A DNA stretch of 64,000 nt from positions 3,720,001-3,784,000 of the forward strand of contig OY755177.1 of the NCBI GenBank assembly GCA_963576735.1, given 5' to 3'. Position numbers and translations under genes: made by a program. Source of the stretch: Bedellia somnulentella (Eukaryota > Arthropoda > Insecta > Lepidoptera > Bedelliidae). Position 1 is the first letter of the stretch; every line of letters begins with the position of its first letter. This document shows, in pieces, positions 33,310 to 43,722 of the stretch. A model generated the notes under the pieces. It searched no databases and was not told the DNA's origin. It saw only the letters and a list, made by a program, of their open reading frames with translations.

Positions 33310-34190
33310 CCAAGTACGTGCGCTATTTTATCGTCACGATATCGGTTAGAACTAGAGATGTAAAGAACTCGAGTCTTTGAGTCTTAATTCGATAGACTCG
33401 GCTCAATTTTACGAGACTCGGTGGACTAACAAAACTAAGAGCCTTGAGTCGAGCCGATCTGCAGTCCTTTCTCGAAAACTCGACCGCCAAAATAGGACTC
33501 GTATTTCAATAGAGATCGAGTCTTAAAATCAAGCTCACGTCTCAAAAAGAACTCGAGTCTTAAAAAGAGCTCGAGTGCATCGAGTCTTGAGCGTATCAAA
33601 GTTGATTCATTTAAAAATACATAAACATAGTTCATATGGCAACATGCTAAATGTGACCTTTATAAGGTTCTGTGGGTGCCCCAAGAGGAATAAAAACCTG
33701 ACACTATTGATTATGTCGATACGGATCAATTTTCATTGTTTGTTATGTTACAAATACTTACTTTACTTACGCTAGACTTTTTTGATTAAACGTTTATATA
33801 ATTAAAAATATTGGTATATTAAGTAATTATGTACTTAATTTGATTTTTTATTCCCTATTTATTTATATACGGACTTCAAATGAAAAAGAACTTGAGCGCG
33901 TCTCGTCGCGTGAAACGACTCAAGCTCAAATCAAAACCTGAGCGCCATGATGCGCTCAAGTCTCTAAGTAGACTTAAGTGTTCGAGTCTGGGGGAGTTGT
34001 TGTAACGAGTTGAGCTGTGCAATTTGTCAGCTGAGAGCAGGAAAATTTAGGAATCAAAAGACTCGAGTTCTTAACATCTCTAGTTAGAATAAGATGACAG
34101 TATACTATACTAAGTAGGTGTGAAAGAGATGGCTGATTTTTACCACGCAATAGTGAAAACTGTTAAAAGGTCGCTCGTACTAGCTACACA
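33310..34190. mobile_element. MITE of the 20633 family, split by a foldback element
   Basis: Left part CCAAGTACGTGCGCTATTTT, ATCGTCACGATATCGG. Right part TTAGAATAAGATGACAGTAT, ACTATACTAAGTAGGTG, ending near GGTCGCTCGTACTAGC. The insertion lies at 33356-34079. Confidence 0.7.
33356..34079. mobile_element. 724-bp inverted-repeat element rich in CTCGAGTC motifs
   Basis: Ends AGATGTAAAGAACTCGAGTC and (right end reversed) AGATGTTAAGAACTCGAGTC. The flanks form a palindromic CTAG on each side, so the duplication could be TA or CTAG. The left third repeats GACTCG/CGAGTC words many times. No coding sequence was recognised. Confidence 0.75.
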
Positions 34191-34199
34191 GAGGTAGCT

Positions 34200-34830
34200 C
34201 AATTCATATTGTCTAATGGTCAAAGGAAGTACCCATAAATGCAAAACAGAAAGTCAAACTATAAGTAGAGTTTTTTATAACCCTTAATAAGAAAAATGTC
34301 TTTGGTAAAATATTCCGATCATCATTAAAAGGTCTAGTTAAAAGGTCTTTCGTACTAGCTATGCTGAAATACTTTGAAACCCGAACCCATCAATACAAAT
34401 AGCGGTTATTTCGCGCTTCATTAATACATGTTTCGAACTATTTGCTTTCTCATTAATATGTTGGCATATACTTTCGTTGCGTAGATAAGAATTGAGTAAG
34501 CGATGTATTATACTGATATGTTTCTTACGAGCTTTTCTTAAACTTTTATATTGGTTATATTCATTTGGCTGTATACTAGTGTGTAGGGTCACGGTTTTGA
34601 AGCATATGTACATATTATATTGTGTTGCTGTGAGATGTTAGTGAATAACCAAAACTTGTAAATCAATTGTAATCATAATATATTTTATTTTATGTTGATG
34701 GATTTATCTGACCTAAATCTTAGTAGGGTTTTTTTTTAATTTTTTATTCAGAATTTTGATACTTATTGACTTAGTAATAAGTGAAAATATGTTTGTTTGG
34801 TTGTTCTAACTTGTTTTTAATTTTCTAGTT
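34200..34830. other. intron, nothing recognised
   Basis: No supportable feature. Confidence 0.5.
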
Positions 34831-35040
34831 TATATAAATAGCTGCTGACGTACTGTCATCACCATGTAGGGCTCATAATGAAAACCAGTTCTGATTTTGT
34901 GTATACTCATACACAAATCAGAAATTACTGATTGTGGGCCCAATTTAGCGAAACCATTTCTTTAAATTATGTCATTGAATACTGTATATGTGTGCTAAAT
35001 AAAAAAATAATCTTTTCTTTTCTTTTCTTTTCAAATGTTC
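34830..35040 (+). mobile_element. probable LINE 3' untranslated end
   Basis: A stem-loop (34889-34923) is followed about 60 bp later by an AAATAAAAAAATAATC stretch and a TTTTC-repeat tail. This is the layout of a non-LTR retrotransposon 3' end; no coding part is attached. Confidence 0.45.
34889..34923 (+). other. strong stem-loop
   Basis: TTCTGATTTTGTGTAT and ATACACAAATCAGAA pair over 15 bp with one bulged T and a 4-nt loop. Confidence 0.7.
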
Positions 35041-35045
35041 GAGAT

Positions 35046-35664
35046 TATTTGGTCTCTTATATTTTAGTTTAGACTATTAAACCGTTACCATTTATGCCTA
35101 TGCTCCAAAAAAGGAGAGCCTGAGTTTATTTATGTCATTTTATTTAGAAGATGAATAGTAATAAATTTGAAATACAAATATACTTAATTTAAATTAACTT
35201 GTCTTTTTGACATCACAAAAGAAGCAGTGGGTATATTTCTTCGTATGGAATGTGCTGGATTTCTTTTACGACCCACAGCTCAAAGGCAACAGGCTCAGAT
35301 CCATTAGATAATCTCATTTAGTATTTTTAAAAATATCTTGTTAGTAAATGTACGTCGCGTGTCTAAAGCACATTAATGAAGAGATCGCGTTTCTCACAAT
35401 TTAGTTCATTTCTGTGGAACCCTTAATTAACGTATTGAGTTGGAAAGAATTTCTTTTTTAAATTTTGAGTTTTATGATAATACAATGTTTTCAGTTATAT
35501 TTTTCGTTTTATTTATAGACTAACGATGTGTTTTTGGAACGTAAGAGAATATTGATGAATGAAAAAGAGAATTGCCAGTATCGTGTATAAACTAAAACTT
35601 AAAACGAGTAGTTTTATGTCACTATAGGCAGTATTCAAGGCAACCTAAACTGTTGCGACACGAA
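35046..35664. other. intron, nothing recognised
   Basis: No supportable feature. Confidence 0.5.
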
Positions 35665-35679
35665 TGTAAGATACTAAAA

Positions 35680-35919
35680 CATACATACATACATACATAT
35701 ACTCACGGCCATAAATTCCTAAAAGGGTTAGCAACAGCTTTAGAGCCAGAAACTCCTCAGCCACATTTGGAAGTTGATAGGGACAAGATGGTAGAAATAA
35801 AGTTGCGTTGGTGGGTCTCCAACCGCATCGCACAATAACGTTGCAAACAAAAGCACCATATCGTTAGTGTAGTGTACACCATAAGGGTAGTGACATTCTA
35901 AGCCGGTACTACACGGTAT
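35680..35919 (-). mobile_element. family A retroposon, full length
   Basis: The complete copy is flanked by tgtaagatac starting at 35665 and at 35920. Confidence 0.9.
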
Positions 35920-35981
35920 TGTAAGATACCAACACAAATTATTGAGTTAATATAATGACAAACGTCGATAACTCAGATGGG

Positions 35982-36206
35982 GTCAACAGTGAGGGAAAAC
36001 ACATCGTGAGGAAACCCTCGGAAAGTTGTACTTAGTCATGTGACAGTGTATTCGTACCAAACGGCGATAGGCCTTCCCCATATCACGTGAGTACGCTGTC
36101 CAAGCAAAACGTGGGACTCTGAACATCAGGTGACGATGTCACGCGATGTTTTGAAGTATAAGTACCTCTGTCAACCCCTTCGGGAAAAAACGGCGTGAAC
36201 GTTTGA
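35982..36206 (+). mobile_element. family B retroposon, 5'-truncated
   Basis: CAGTGAGGGAAAACACATCG to GGCGTGAACGTTTGAG; the ATGTT tail is replaced by GAGTTTGAG. Confidence 0.85.
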
Positions 36207-36221
36207 GTTTGAGATAACTCA

Positions 36222-36512
36222 GTGGGAATACTACCGATTCTCACGCAGGAGACTTTAGATCCTGGGTTGGTCTTACTTTTATACGACTCTTTAACGTCAT
36301 TTATGTGGTTAATTTATCAAGGTTGTTAACGGTGTCGCTAAAAATCGTGAGGCAACCCACATATATAGGCCTGCCCCTTACTGTGCCGATGGTTCTGCCC
36401 GTATTGCGCGAATACACTGCCCAAGAAAACGTGGGTACTCTGAACACTAGGTGACAAATTGACATGTGATATTCACCCTTTTCGCGATTTACAGCGTGAA
36501 CATTGAGTTGAA
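36222..36512 (+). mobile_element. family B retroposon, diverged
   Basis: Follows the previous copy directly: TCAGTGGGAATACTACCG head remnant, TATGTGGTTAATTTATCAAG, AACGTGGGTACTCTGAACAC, GCGTGAACATTGAG. Confidence 0.7.
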
Positions 36513-36833
36513 TAATTGACAAGTGTAATATCCCAACACGTCATAATAAAGTAAACCTATCAATTGGCTAGGTGAGGGTCTTGACCTAGATCTGTGATGC
36601 GTCCGCGTGGAAACAGTCATTTAACCTTAATGCTCAAACAAGATCAACCGGTAGCCTTTGCAGTTTTATCTGGACCTATGAGGGAATTATGCGTGTAAAT
36701 GAGAAGATGTATTGACGTAAATAGCGACCGGGAGGAAAGGACGGTGGCTGATAGAGAGGTAATTTTTGCCTACCCCTGTGTTAGATAGTCCTTAACTTTT
36801 CAGAATTTAGTTCGGAGATAGTAGCTGTATGTG

Positions 36834-37021
36834 TTGGAATAGCACTACCCCATTTCTAAAGGGGGTTTTTAGGAGGTAGTCGGATGATACGGCTAGAGAC
36901 CTTACCATAGAAGGTCATGACCTTACTTTATTTTTAGTATTTATTCTTGAAATTTTTCCAAAAGTTGCTGAGGTATTGCTAAATCAGATTTTCATGGATT
37001 CATAGCTGTGAGTACGTGTTT
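36834..37021 (+). mobile_element. family A retroposon, diverged
   Basis: GGAATAGCACTACCCCATTT, CCAAAAGTTGCTGAGG, CATAGCTGTGAGTACGTG. Confidence 0.65.
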
Positions 37022-37383
37022 ATACCGTTTTTATATTATGTGTATGTATATACATGTAGACTAATTGAGCAGAACAAATAGGTAATGAATATTCCAGTGT
37101 TTGAAATAAATGATTACCAACAAATTCCTTTTGATATTTCTTTTTTGTATATTTTCATTCAAGCATTTTTATCCCCGAATATCTTTAATTCATTTTCATC
37201 AAAATTTTTAACTGTAATAGATTTCATTGTTCACAGAAACATCGGTTTCGTTTTCGGTAAGTATTTTTATATTGTAAAGTATTTTTTTTTATTACAGCAA
37301 AACATTACATCCGTAAAAATACACGACTTTCGTCTTATGTACTAATAACAAGGCCCCTTTAGAAACAGTAGCAAAAATAGTAA

Positions 37384-37465
37384 TAAATAAAGGAATGAAA
37401 ATTTTCGACACCAGCGGGAATCGAACCCACGGAACGCGGGAATTCTTTCCTTTATTTATAAGTAC
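37384..37465 (-). mobile_element. family D tRNA-derived retroposon, fragment
   Basis: On the minus strand: GGGTTCGATTCCCGCTGGTG then TCGAAAATTTTCATTCC, matching the B-box end and body of the copy at 26323. Confidence 0.6.
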
Positions 37466-38039
37466 TAGGACTTCAATGCAAGTGTGCAATTAAAAAAAAG
37501 AGCTGAGCGATATGTTCGACTCGACTGAACTATCTTTATTGCAAATTATTGTTCCTTAAAGAAAGACATTCAATTCAACATTTGTTTAACAAAAATCAAA
37601 TGTCTTTTTTATATTGATCAAATGTCAATTTTCCCATTGACTGTAATGAAAATATGTTTTTTGATTTATTTTATTCTGCGTGCGTACTTCTAAATTTTTT
37701 TTTCAACTAAAACAATATATATCATAGTCTTGATCAGTCTGAAAATTTTTATCAAGATCGGTCAAGCAGTTCAGGAGGAGTAGCGTTCCGAAGAAGCGGC
37801 GGCGGAAGTGAGCGTATGAGTTTCTCTATGGTAAGTCTATGGAAAAGTTTTTGGCAATTTCTTCTAGATGTTAGAAAAAGTTCGATTTAAACCCGTAGGT
37901 ACTTTGTGGCTATCAGCCTGTGAAATTTGGTTAAGATCTGTCAAGCAGTTCCGGAGGAGTAGCGTTCCATGGAAACCGCTAACCCGCGTATAAGAGTCAT
38001 GAATAAAAATTCTAATTACTACTGGTAAAAATAACTTAC
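37466..38039. other. intron before the catalytic exon
   Basis: Two copies of a segment (GTCAAGCAGTTCAGGAGGAG at about 37762 and a near-identical one at about 37938) lie about 180 bp apart, each next to GTAGCGTTCC. They are likely pieces of an unclassified repeat. Confidence 0.5.
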
Positions 38040-38218
38040 CAGAAATTATATTATCCTTAATGATTTGCACATGGTTATTCCTATCAGGTCTGGTATGCTC
38101 GTGCCAGAATCCGATGACGTGCCCCAGTTCGTGTACCACGATACCAAACTTGTCACAGTTCTTGCCGATTGATATGGCTTGAGCTCCACCGCCGCGCTTG
38201 CCGACGAAGGAGCAACAG
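38040..38218 (-). CDS. tld: tolloid-family protease: astacin zinc-binding catalytic exon
   Basis: This is the catalytic core. It contains [18 protein letters not shown], the full astacin signature HExxHxxGFxHExxRxDR. That supplies three zinc-ligand histidines and the catalytic glutamate. The preceding [10 protein letters not shown] and [10 protein letters not shown] segments hold the cysteine-rich loop typical of BMP-1/tolloid catalytic domains. The acceptor is TTTTCAG at 38220-38219 and the donor is TCTG|GTAAGT. By family knowledge, tolloids cleave the BMP antagonist Chordin/Sog and procollagens outside the cell. No inactivating change is seen. Confidence 0.96.
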
Positions 38219-38342
38219 CTGAAAATAATATATGTCATATTATACTTTAAATTTCAAAAGAAAAATGTTTTGTTTAAAACATGTTTGAAATCTGATACTT
38301 AATGTTGATTTAAATACATTTATTATATACTTAGTTACAGCA

Positions 38343-38515
38343 ATAAATATGTAAAGAGGTAGCAAGAGCTTGATAGTGGGAACTTTCTCAGACACTTTAG
38401 AACGTTAATTTGGGATAACAATCACTTAAAAAAGACCAAACAACTTAAGTCACCTCTTATGGCCTTAAGAATAAATGGGTAAGTATTATTCAGAACCGAC
38501 ACTATACAAGCAATT
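38343..38515 (-). mobile_element. family A retroposon, diverged
   Basis: GAGGTAGCAAGAGCTTGATA, AATCACTTAAAAAAGACC, AACCGACACTATACAAGC. Confidence 0.6.
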
Positions 38516-38619
38516 ACATAGTGTATAATGGACAATATAAATCATTTATTTATCTATTTTTATACTTTCTTTGAAGATCCAATCAAAATTCATACATCAT
38601 TAATCGCTTGTCCACTTAC

Positions 38620-38846
38620 CCACAAGCCCGTTCAGTGAAAATAATATAATCTTTGTGCACTTCAGGTTCTCTCTCCACAAACTTGATGCACGTAAAGTTC
38701 TCCCAATGCCTCATTGCCTGTTTGAACAGTGATTTGTGAGCACCGCTAAAGTTCCCATCGATTTCGTATGCGATCACACCGTCATCCCATATCCTTTCTT
38801 TGCGGTTAGTTGCAGCTCTTATTGTCCTATGTCTTTTTCTTCTGGG
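38620..38846 (-). CDS. tld: tolloid-family protease: furin site and start of astacin domain
   Basis: The exon opens with [13 protein letters not shown], in which RRKR fits the R-X-K/R-R proprotein convertase consensus that releases the mature protease. It continues with the conserved N-terminal astacin segment ([19 protein letters not shown]), the helix around [12 protein letters not shown], and ITFTERAC-like sequence leading to the first catalytic-domain cysteines. The acceptor is TTCACAG and the donor is GG|GTAAGT, leaving in phase 2. The upstream exon ends in phase 0, so the join is clean. Confidence 0.93.
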
Positions 38847-38942
38847 CTGTGAATTGATTTGTTAACTTAGTTATGATAAAGAAAATAGTAAGATAGGGTA
38901 AATCAAAAAGTTATATAACTGTTAACAAAATACATTAATCAT

Positions 38943-39174
38943 GTGTAGTATCAGCTTAGAATAGCACTACCTCATTTCTTCCCATAGGTGAAAGTAAGAG
39001 GCACCTATGGTTATTGGGGATTTTTAAGTGTATAGGAGACCCATCACCAAAAACATTTATTTTACAATATTTATCCCGCTTAACTTCCAAAAGTGACTGA
39101 AGAATTTTTTGATTCTGAAGCTCTGGCCACCTCTTTTAGGGATTTAAAGCCGTGAATATATGTATGTGTGTGAG
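38943..39174 (+). mobile_element. family A retroposon
   Basis: GTGTAGTATCAGCTTAGAAT to AAAGCCGTGAATATATGTATG; lies between two prodomain/protease exons. Confidence 0.85.
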
Positions 39175-39414
39175 TAATGAAATCTCAACCGTTCTAAAAC
39201 CTGTGCCCGTGATATATGGAGAAAATACGTTTATATTTATAAGCCATTTAAATTTAATTCGACTTCAATCTAGGTAGCAGCGGCAAACATAAATTGCCAA
39301 CCTGGTGTGCTAGATTGTGTTCGTCATAACCTAGTGCGAGGTTTTATTTGTCTCATATTTACATTTTCAACATATAAATTATATTTCAAAAATATCATTG
39401 ATTAAAAACTCTTT

Positions 39415-39605
39415 TTAAAACTCAACTCTCACTCTGTTAAACCCTAAAGGTGTGGAAGAGGTACTAATAATTCTAAAAATCACTGAGTATTTTGGCGACC
39501 TGGTGTTCAGAAGACCGAAGTTGTGATGGGGGCAAGCCTATCACCATTTTTATATAACTTAGTCATGTGGGTTTCCTCACGATTTTTAACTCATCTTTAA
39601 TAACC
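39415..39605 (-). mobile_element. family B retroposon, diverged
   Basis: AACCCTAAAGGTGTGGAAGA, GGTGTTCAGAAGACC, GTGGGTTTCCTCACGATTTT. Confidence 0.6.
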
Positions 39606-39625
39606 TTGGTAAATTACTAACTTAC

Positions 39626-39914
39626 CTTTGACTCTTTATATTGACTTTCTTCCATATCCAAATCATCGGAAGAGTCAAGAAATGTCCAGTTTTTAAACTG
39701 CTCTGTTTCTTCTATTGGCTTAGTTAAGTTTTTGGGAGGCGGTTTCACTTCAAACTTTTCTTCGAACTCGTGAACTGGAATTTCGAAACCTCGAGGTTCT
39801 ACTGATTCATACTTTCTATGTTGGCGAAAAAATTTGTGTTTTGTTGTATGATTGGAATTTTCTTCAGAACTCAGTGAATTTTTGCCGTATCTTTCGTGGG
39901 ATACGTTTCTTGAC
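39626..39914 (-). CDS. tld: tolloid-family protease, prodomain exon
   Basis: The exon encodes about 96 prodomain residues, polar and acidic towards the end (DSSDDLDMEES), running up to the processing site in the next exon. The acceptor is TTTTAG at 39916-39915 and the donor is AAG|GTAAGT. The first base completes an Arg codon from the previous exon and the exon ends in phase 0. There is no catalytic residue here. An inhibitory or BMP-binding role is known for family prodomains but cannot be read from this sequence. Confidence 0.78.
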
Positions 39915-41044
39915 CTAAAACATAAGATGACATTTAAATATAACTACGTATATATTTATTATAAATGTATAGAGCAATAATTTATTATAAAAAAATGCCA
40001 AATACAAGTAAGCTCGATATATAAAAAAATATATTTTGCCGCCCTATTTTTAGGTATACACTGTTACCATAATATTCACCTTCGGGACAAAATGCTTTGT
40101 GGTAAAAAAAACAAGTTCAAAATATCAAAAGTAATACACACATAAAGCCATGCAATATTAAACTTAAATAACAGAGGTATAAAGTCTTTTTACATTTAAC
40201 TCATGAGTCCGACTCCAATTTCTCAGCCAGCAAAGATAGTGCTTGCAAACAAGCGATGAATGGGGTTCGTTTTCTAGGCTGTAATTGGTCCATCTGAAGC
40301 TCTAGGATTAAATACGACCACAGACTCGACTTTCCTTTTGCTAGCTCCCACTGAGTTTTAGACTTTAGTAGAGGCAGATTATTATTTGTATCACGCTATG
40401 TGTAATTGAAATAGAGAAGTTACTCGTTTCGTTCAGGATACATGTCATATTCGAGATAGCTCTGATTTACGTGGAACAGTTTAATGTCTGTGATACAAAG
40501 TGGTGTTATTGTTTGCTTAGTCGCTAGTAAAAAGGGATAATGTAATGAATTTACAGTTTACTCATACTTTCCGGCTCCGCTTTTTATAGTTGAACATTCT
40601 AATTTACTAAGACGAAAATAATATTTTGAATTTAAAATAAATATTAGAAATCTCTAAGCTACTCCTGTCAGTTGGAACCATGTTGGAACACACATGGCTG
40701 AGTAATACTTAGTCATGTGACCATTTATTGGTACGAAGTGGTAATGGGCAATTTTTCACACAGCACAGCCTAGTTACTTCATAAAATAATCATGATTGAA
40801 GAGGCGGTTTGGTTGACAAGCTCTTACTACCGCTTATGGGATTTAATTCCGTGAGAATACGTATATGCGTACTACTACTACAGTTTTTCTGATCTAATGG
40901 AACTATAGTACTGTAGTATCGGCTGAAAATAGTACTTTCCTTTTTTTTTCAATATCAAGTTGTTAAAAACACATTTCGTTGAGAACCATTTATTTGGTGG
41001 ATATTACGCGTTATAAATTCACGAGAAAACTGAAAATATCTTAC
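39915..41044. other. intron between prodomain exons
   Basis: Mostly unrecognised. A diverged family B scrap (CACATGGCTGAGTAATACTT, AGTCATGTGACC) lies at 40690-40765. No coding exon supported. Confidence 0.5.
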
Positions 41045-41613
41045 CGTCTGCCATTACCATGTCTCCGCCTTCTCCGAGATTTTTGGAAAGATGTTTCTTC
41101 TCCCAAACTTTGTAAACTCTGCGTTGGTTTTAATAGATCCTCATTTTTCTTGCTTTTTATATCTACATCTTCTTTTATACGATCGTATTTTATAAGGTCA
41201 TCATCTGACTTTGATAGTTCCCCATTCGTTGGTGCTGGAGCTAAGGTTATATTCATGGAACCGCTTTTAGCTCTCATATTATTATTATCACCTACTATTT
41301 CTCTGCTGTTACTTTGGATTTTATTTGTAACGTCATCTATTTTATTCGAGGCGTTCGACATTTGAATATTTGGGTATATTTCATTATAATTTAAAATACT
41401 ATCGTTTGAAACATTAACGACTACTACACCTTCTTGTTCAAGGCTATCTGATTCCTTGGCTTCATCTGTGGTTACATTTATACTACTTTTAGTATTATTT
41501 TTAACTGCAGCTTCAGAGTTGGTAGAGTTATTGTCAATAAATTGACTGGATTCTTCAGGTTTAAGTTTACCATTTTTCAGAACAATAGATTTATCTGCAC
41601 CTCCAGGCAACTC
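41045..41613 (-). CDS. tld: tolloid-family protease, large prodomain exon
   Basis: This is a 569-nt exon for about 189 residues of low-complexity, Ser/Asn/Asp/Glu/Lys-rich prodomain with no recognisable fold. It begins GAG TTG CCT after a TTTTAAG acceptor and ends with a basic run (RRRRRHGNGRR) before donor CG|GTAAGA. It enters in phase 0 and leaves in phase 2, matching its neighbours exactly. Rapidly diverging, disordered prodomain sequence is usual for this family. The assignment rests on phase continuity between two recognisable exons and on the long open frame. Confidence 0.75.
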
Positions 41614-41859
41614 CTTAAAATATAAAAAAAGAAATTAAAAAAAATATATTCAATATAAGTAATACATATTTAAAGTTGTAAAAAGTATATGTAACTTTGA
41701 ATTAAAAAGTCATGCATAACGACCAACATGATAATAAAATACTATTTTCTACTACAACCTTTAAAATTGTCCAACTTATATTGACGACATATTCAATTTG
41801 CAACCATCATAAACTCTTCTCAAAATGAGTGTCTATACACAATCTACCTACCTACTAAC

Positions 41860-42104
41860 CTTAGTGCTAAGTGTAGCTTCATTATATTTCTTAGGTTTAT
41901 CAACAGGAACTGTTTGTTTAGTTTTCTTCCGCAATATATCGGTAAGGCCTTCTTCTTCCACTTGTAAACCCTCTAATAGCACTTCCTTCTTCAACCTCTC
42001 GATTTCTTCTTGTAAAGATTTGTTTATTTTAGAAGGACTAGGAGTGTTTGTAGGTGGCTTATGAAGATCTGAGGATGGTATTGCAATATCACCGAGGAAT
42101 TTTT
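41860..42104 (-). CDS. tld: tolloid-family protease, prodomain exon (most 5' exon found)
   Basis: This exon encodes about 81 residues of the prodomain. It opens with a KFLGDIAI stretch, which resembles the conserved prodomain segment of BMP-1/tolloid proteases. A charged, probably coiled-coil run (QEEIERLKKEVLLEG) follows. The acceptor is TTGCAG at 42106-42105 and the donor is AAG|GTTAGT. It enters with two bases completing a codon and leaves in phase 0, so at least one upstream exon with the start codon and signal peptide is missing. I searched to the right by eye and could not place it. The long prodomain recalls Drosophila tolkin more than tolloid, so the symbol is given for the family, not as a firm orthology call. 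Confidence 0.8.
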
Positions 42105-42134
42105 CTGCAACAATACAAAGTTCAAATTAAAATC

Positions 42135-42218
42135 AGTTTAACCATCTTTTTCTTTACCATCTTTAATCATCTTTATCAACTTCCAAATGTGGCTGAGGAG
42201 TTTGTGTTCTGACGAAAA
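42135..42218 (+). mobile_element. family A retroposon, short fragment
   Basis: ACCATCTTTAATCATC, ATCAACTTCCAAATGTGGCT, GAGGAGTTTGTGTTCTGAC. Confidence 0.55.
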
Positions 42219-43483
42219 AGAAATGTGAATGAAAAAAAAATACCCTCCCGTTTATTACTTCGATTTCAAATGGAGCTTAATTTCTGCAAGCAATATTGGG
42301 ACCCAAATTTAGTGAAGGGGAATAAGGTATAATTGACCGCAAATTCTCCCTCACCCTCGCCCGTGAAACATTCGAGATAACTGAAGCAGACATTTCAATT
42401 TCTTTGCTATTAATTTTATTGTAAAGGTTACTTTCTGTAGCACATCTTATCACAGTCTCCTACGTATTTGTTCATAAGTTTACGTTAATCACACTTAGCT
42501 AAGTAATAAGTCAAATACAAAACTAAAAATAAATGTTGAACACACCGAAGTTGGTTCTAGTTATAATAAGTACATTTTGTAGCTTCGAAAAGCAATGCCA
42601 GTTCTTTTATTATAGAAGTTGGCGTCTTCGACCACGCAGGCAGAAAACATTTAAATCATATAGATAATGCGCTTAAAAAGGTAGCCGTCCAAACTTAGGA
42701 AAATAAAACGTCGTACTTATTTGAAAAGATTTATAACTATAAATGAAGTTAGATAGGTTCACCAGAATGGTACAAACGGCAATCTCTCTGCCTAACTCAA
42801 TGGGAACCAATATGTTTGTTTTGAATTTTATTAACAGATAAACGTAAAATAACGTATGGTGGGTTGTTGACATGCGTTTAACCAAAATGAAACCACAAAG
42901 ACCAATACGTAAGTAAAAATCTTTGAAAAAGGTAGGAGTATAAAAGTATAAAATGTATGTTTAAAAATACTTATATGCTTCAATTAATGATTTTACTAAT
43001 TAGATTATACTAAGATTTGTTTCTTCGCCCACTCTAGTAAAATATAATTAAAAAAACAACTTATATGAAAAGAAACATCCCTTGAAATTCCAAAGTAAGT
43101 TATTATAATAATAAATAACAAAGAAGCTTTCTAAGCTAAACAATACGAACTCAGCAATTGCACAAAAGTAGGGTGAAATGACGTCATCGTTTTCCTGCAC
43201 TCGCTAAAGATCTGAATTCCTGCAAAGGAATTGTTAAGCCTACGCCTTAAAACGAATGTTACGTACATACATCATGGATGTCTATTTTTCCATAGAGTTT
43301 TACAAAATGACGTTACATATTGGTGCGGGATTAAGGTTCGTAATTATTTTAATAAATATAGTATGTCATGTTTTATTCTACTGACGTATAAAATGTATAT
43401 GTATGGATGTATACCCATAATATAATGTTATATTTATCTATTTGAAAAAAAAACTGATGTGTATTATATTATAAATTACTTAC
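42219..43483. other. no feature recognised
   Basis: Presumed intron upstream of the first exon found. I looked for a minus-strand signal-peptide exon ending one base into a codon and found none I could support. Confidence 0.45.
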
Positions 43484-43722
43484 TCATATACTCACGGCTG
43501 TAAATCCCTAGAAGGGGTAGCCAGAGCTAAGGTATTAGAAATTCCTCAGCCACTTTTGGAAAGTTAAGTGGGGAAAAGATGGTAAAATAAAGGTTGTTGG
43601 TGATGGGTCTCCAACCGCATCGCCCAAAAATCCCTTAATAGCCCCAATACCGTTAGTCGCCTCTTACGTACACCCACCGGAAGAAATGGGGTAGTGCTAT
43701 TCTAAGCCGACACTACACAGCA
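43484..43722 (-). mobile_element. family A retroposon, full length
   Basis: CATATACTCACGGCTGTAAA to GCCGACACTACACAGCA; close to the copies at 58063 and 61316. Confidence 0.92.

Noticed and set aside
37085..37345. 86-codon plus frame
   Set aside because: AT-rich, Phe/Ile-rich translation typical of chance frames; no family or splice support.
40979..41365. Plus-strand frame of 128 codons
   Set aside because: Shadow of the prodomain exon 41045-41613 on the other strand.
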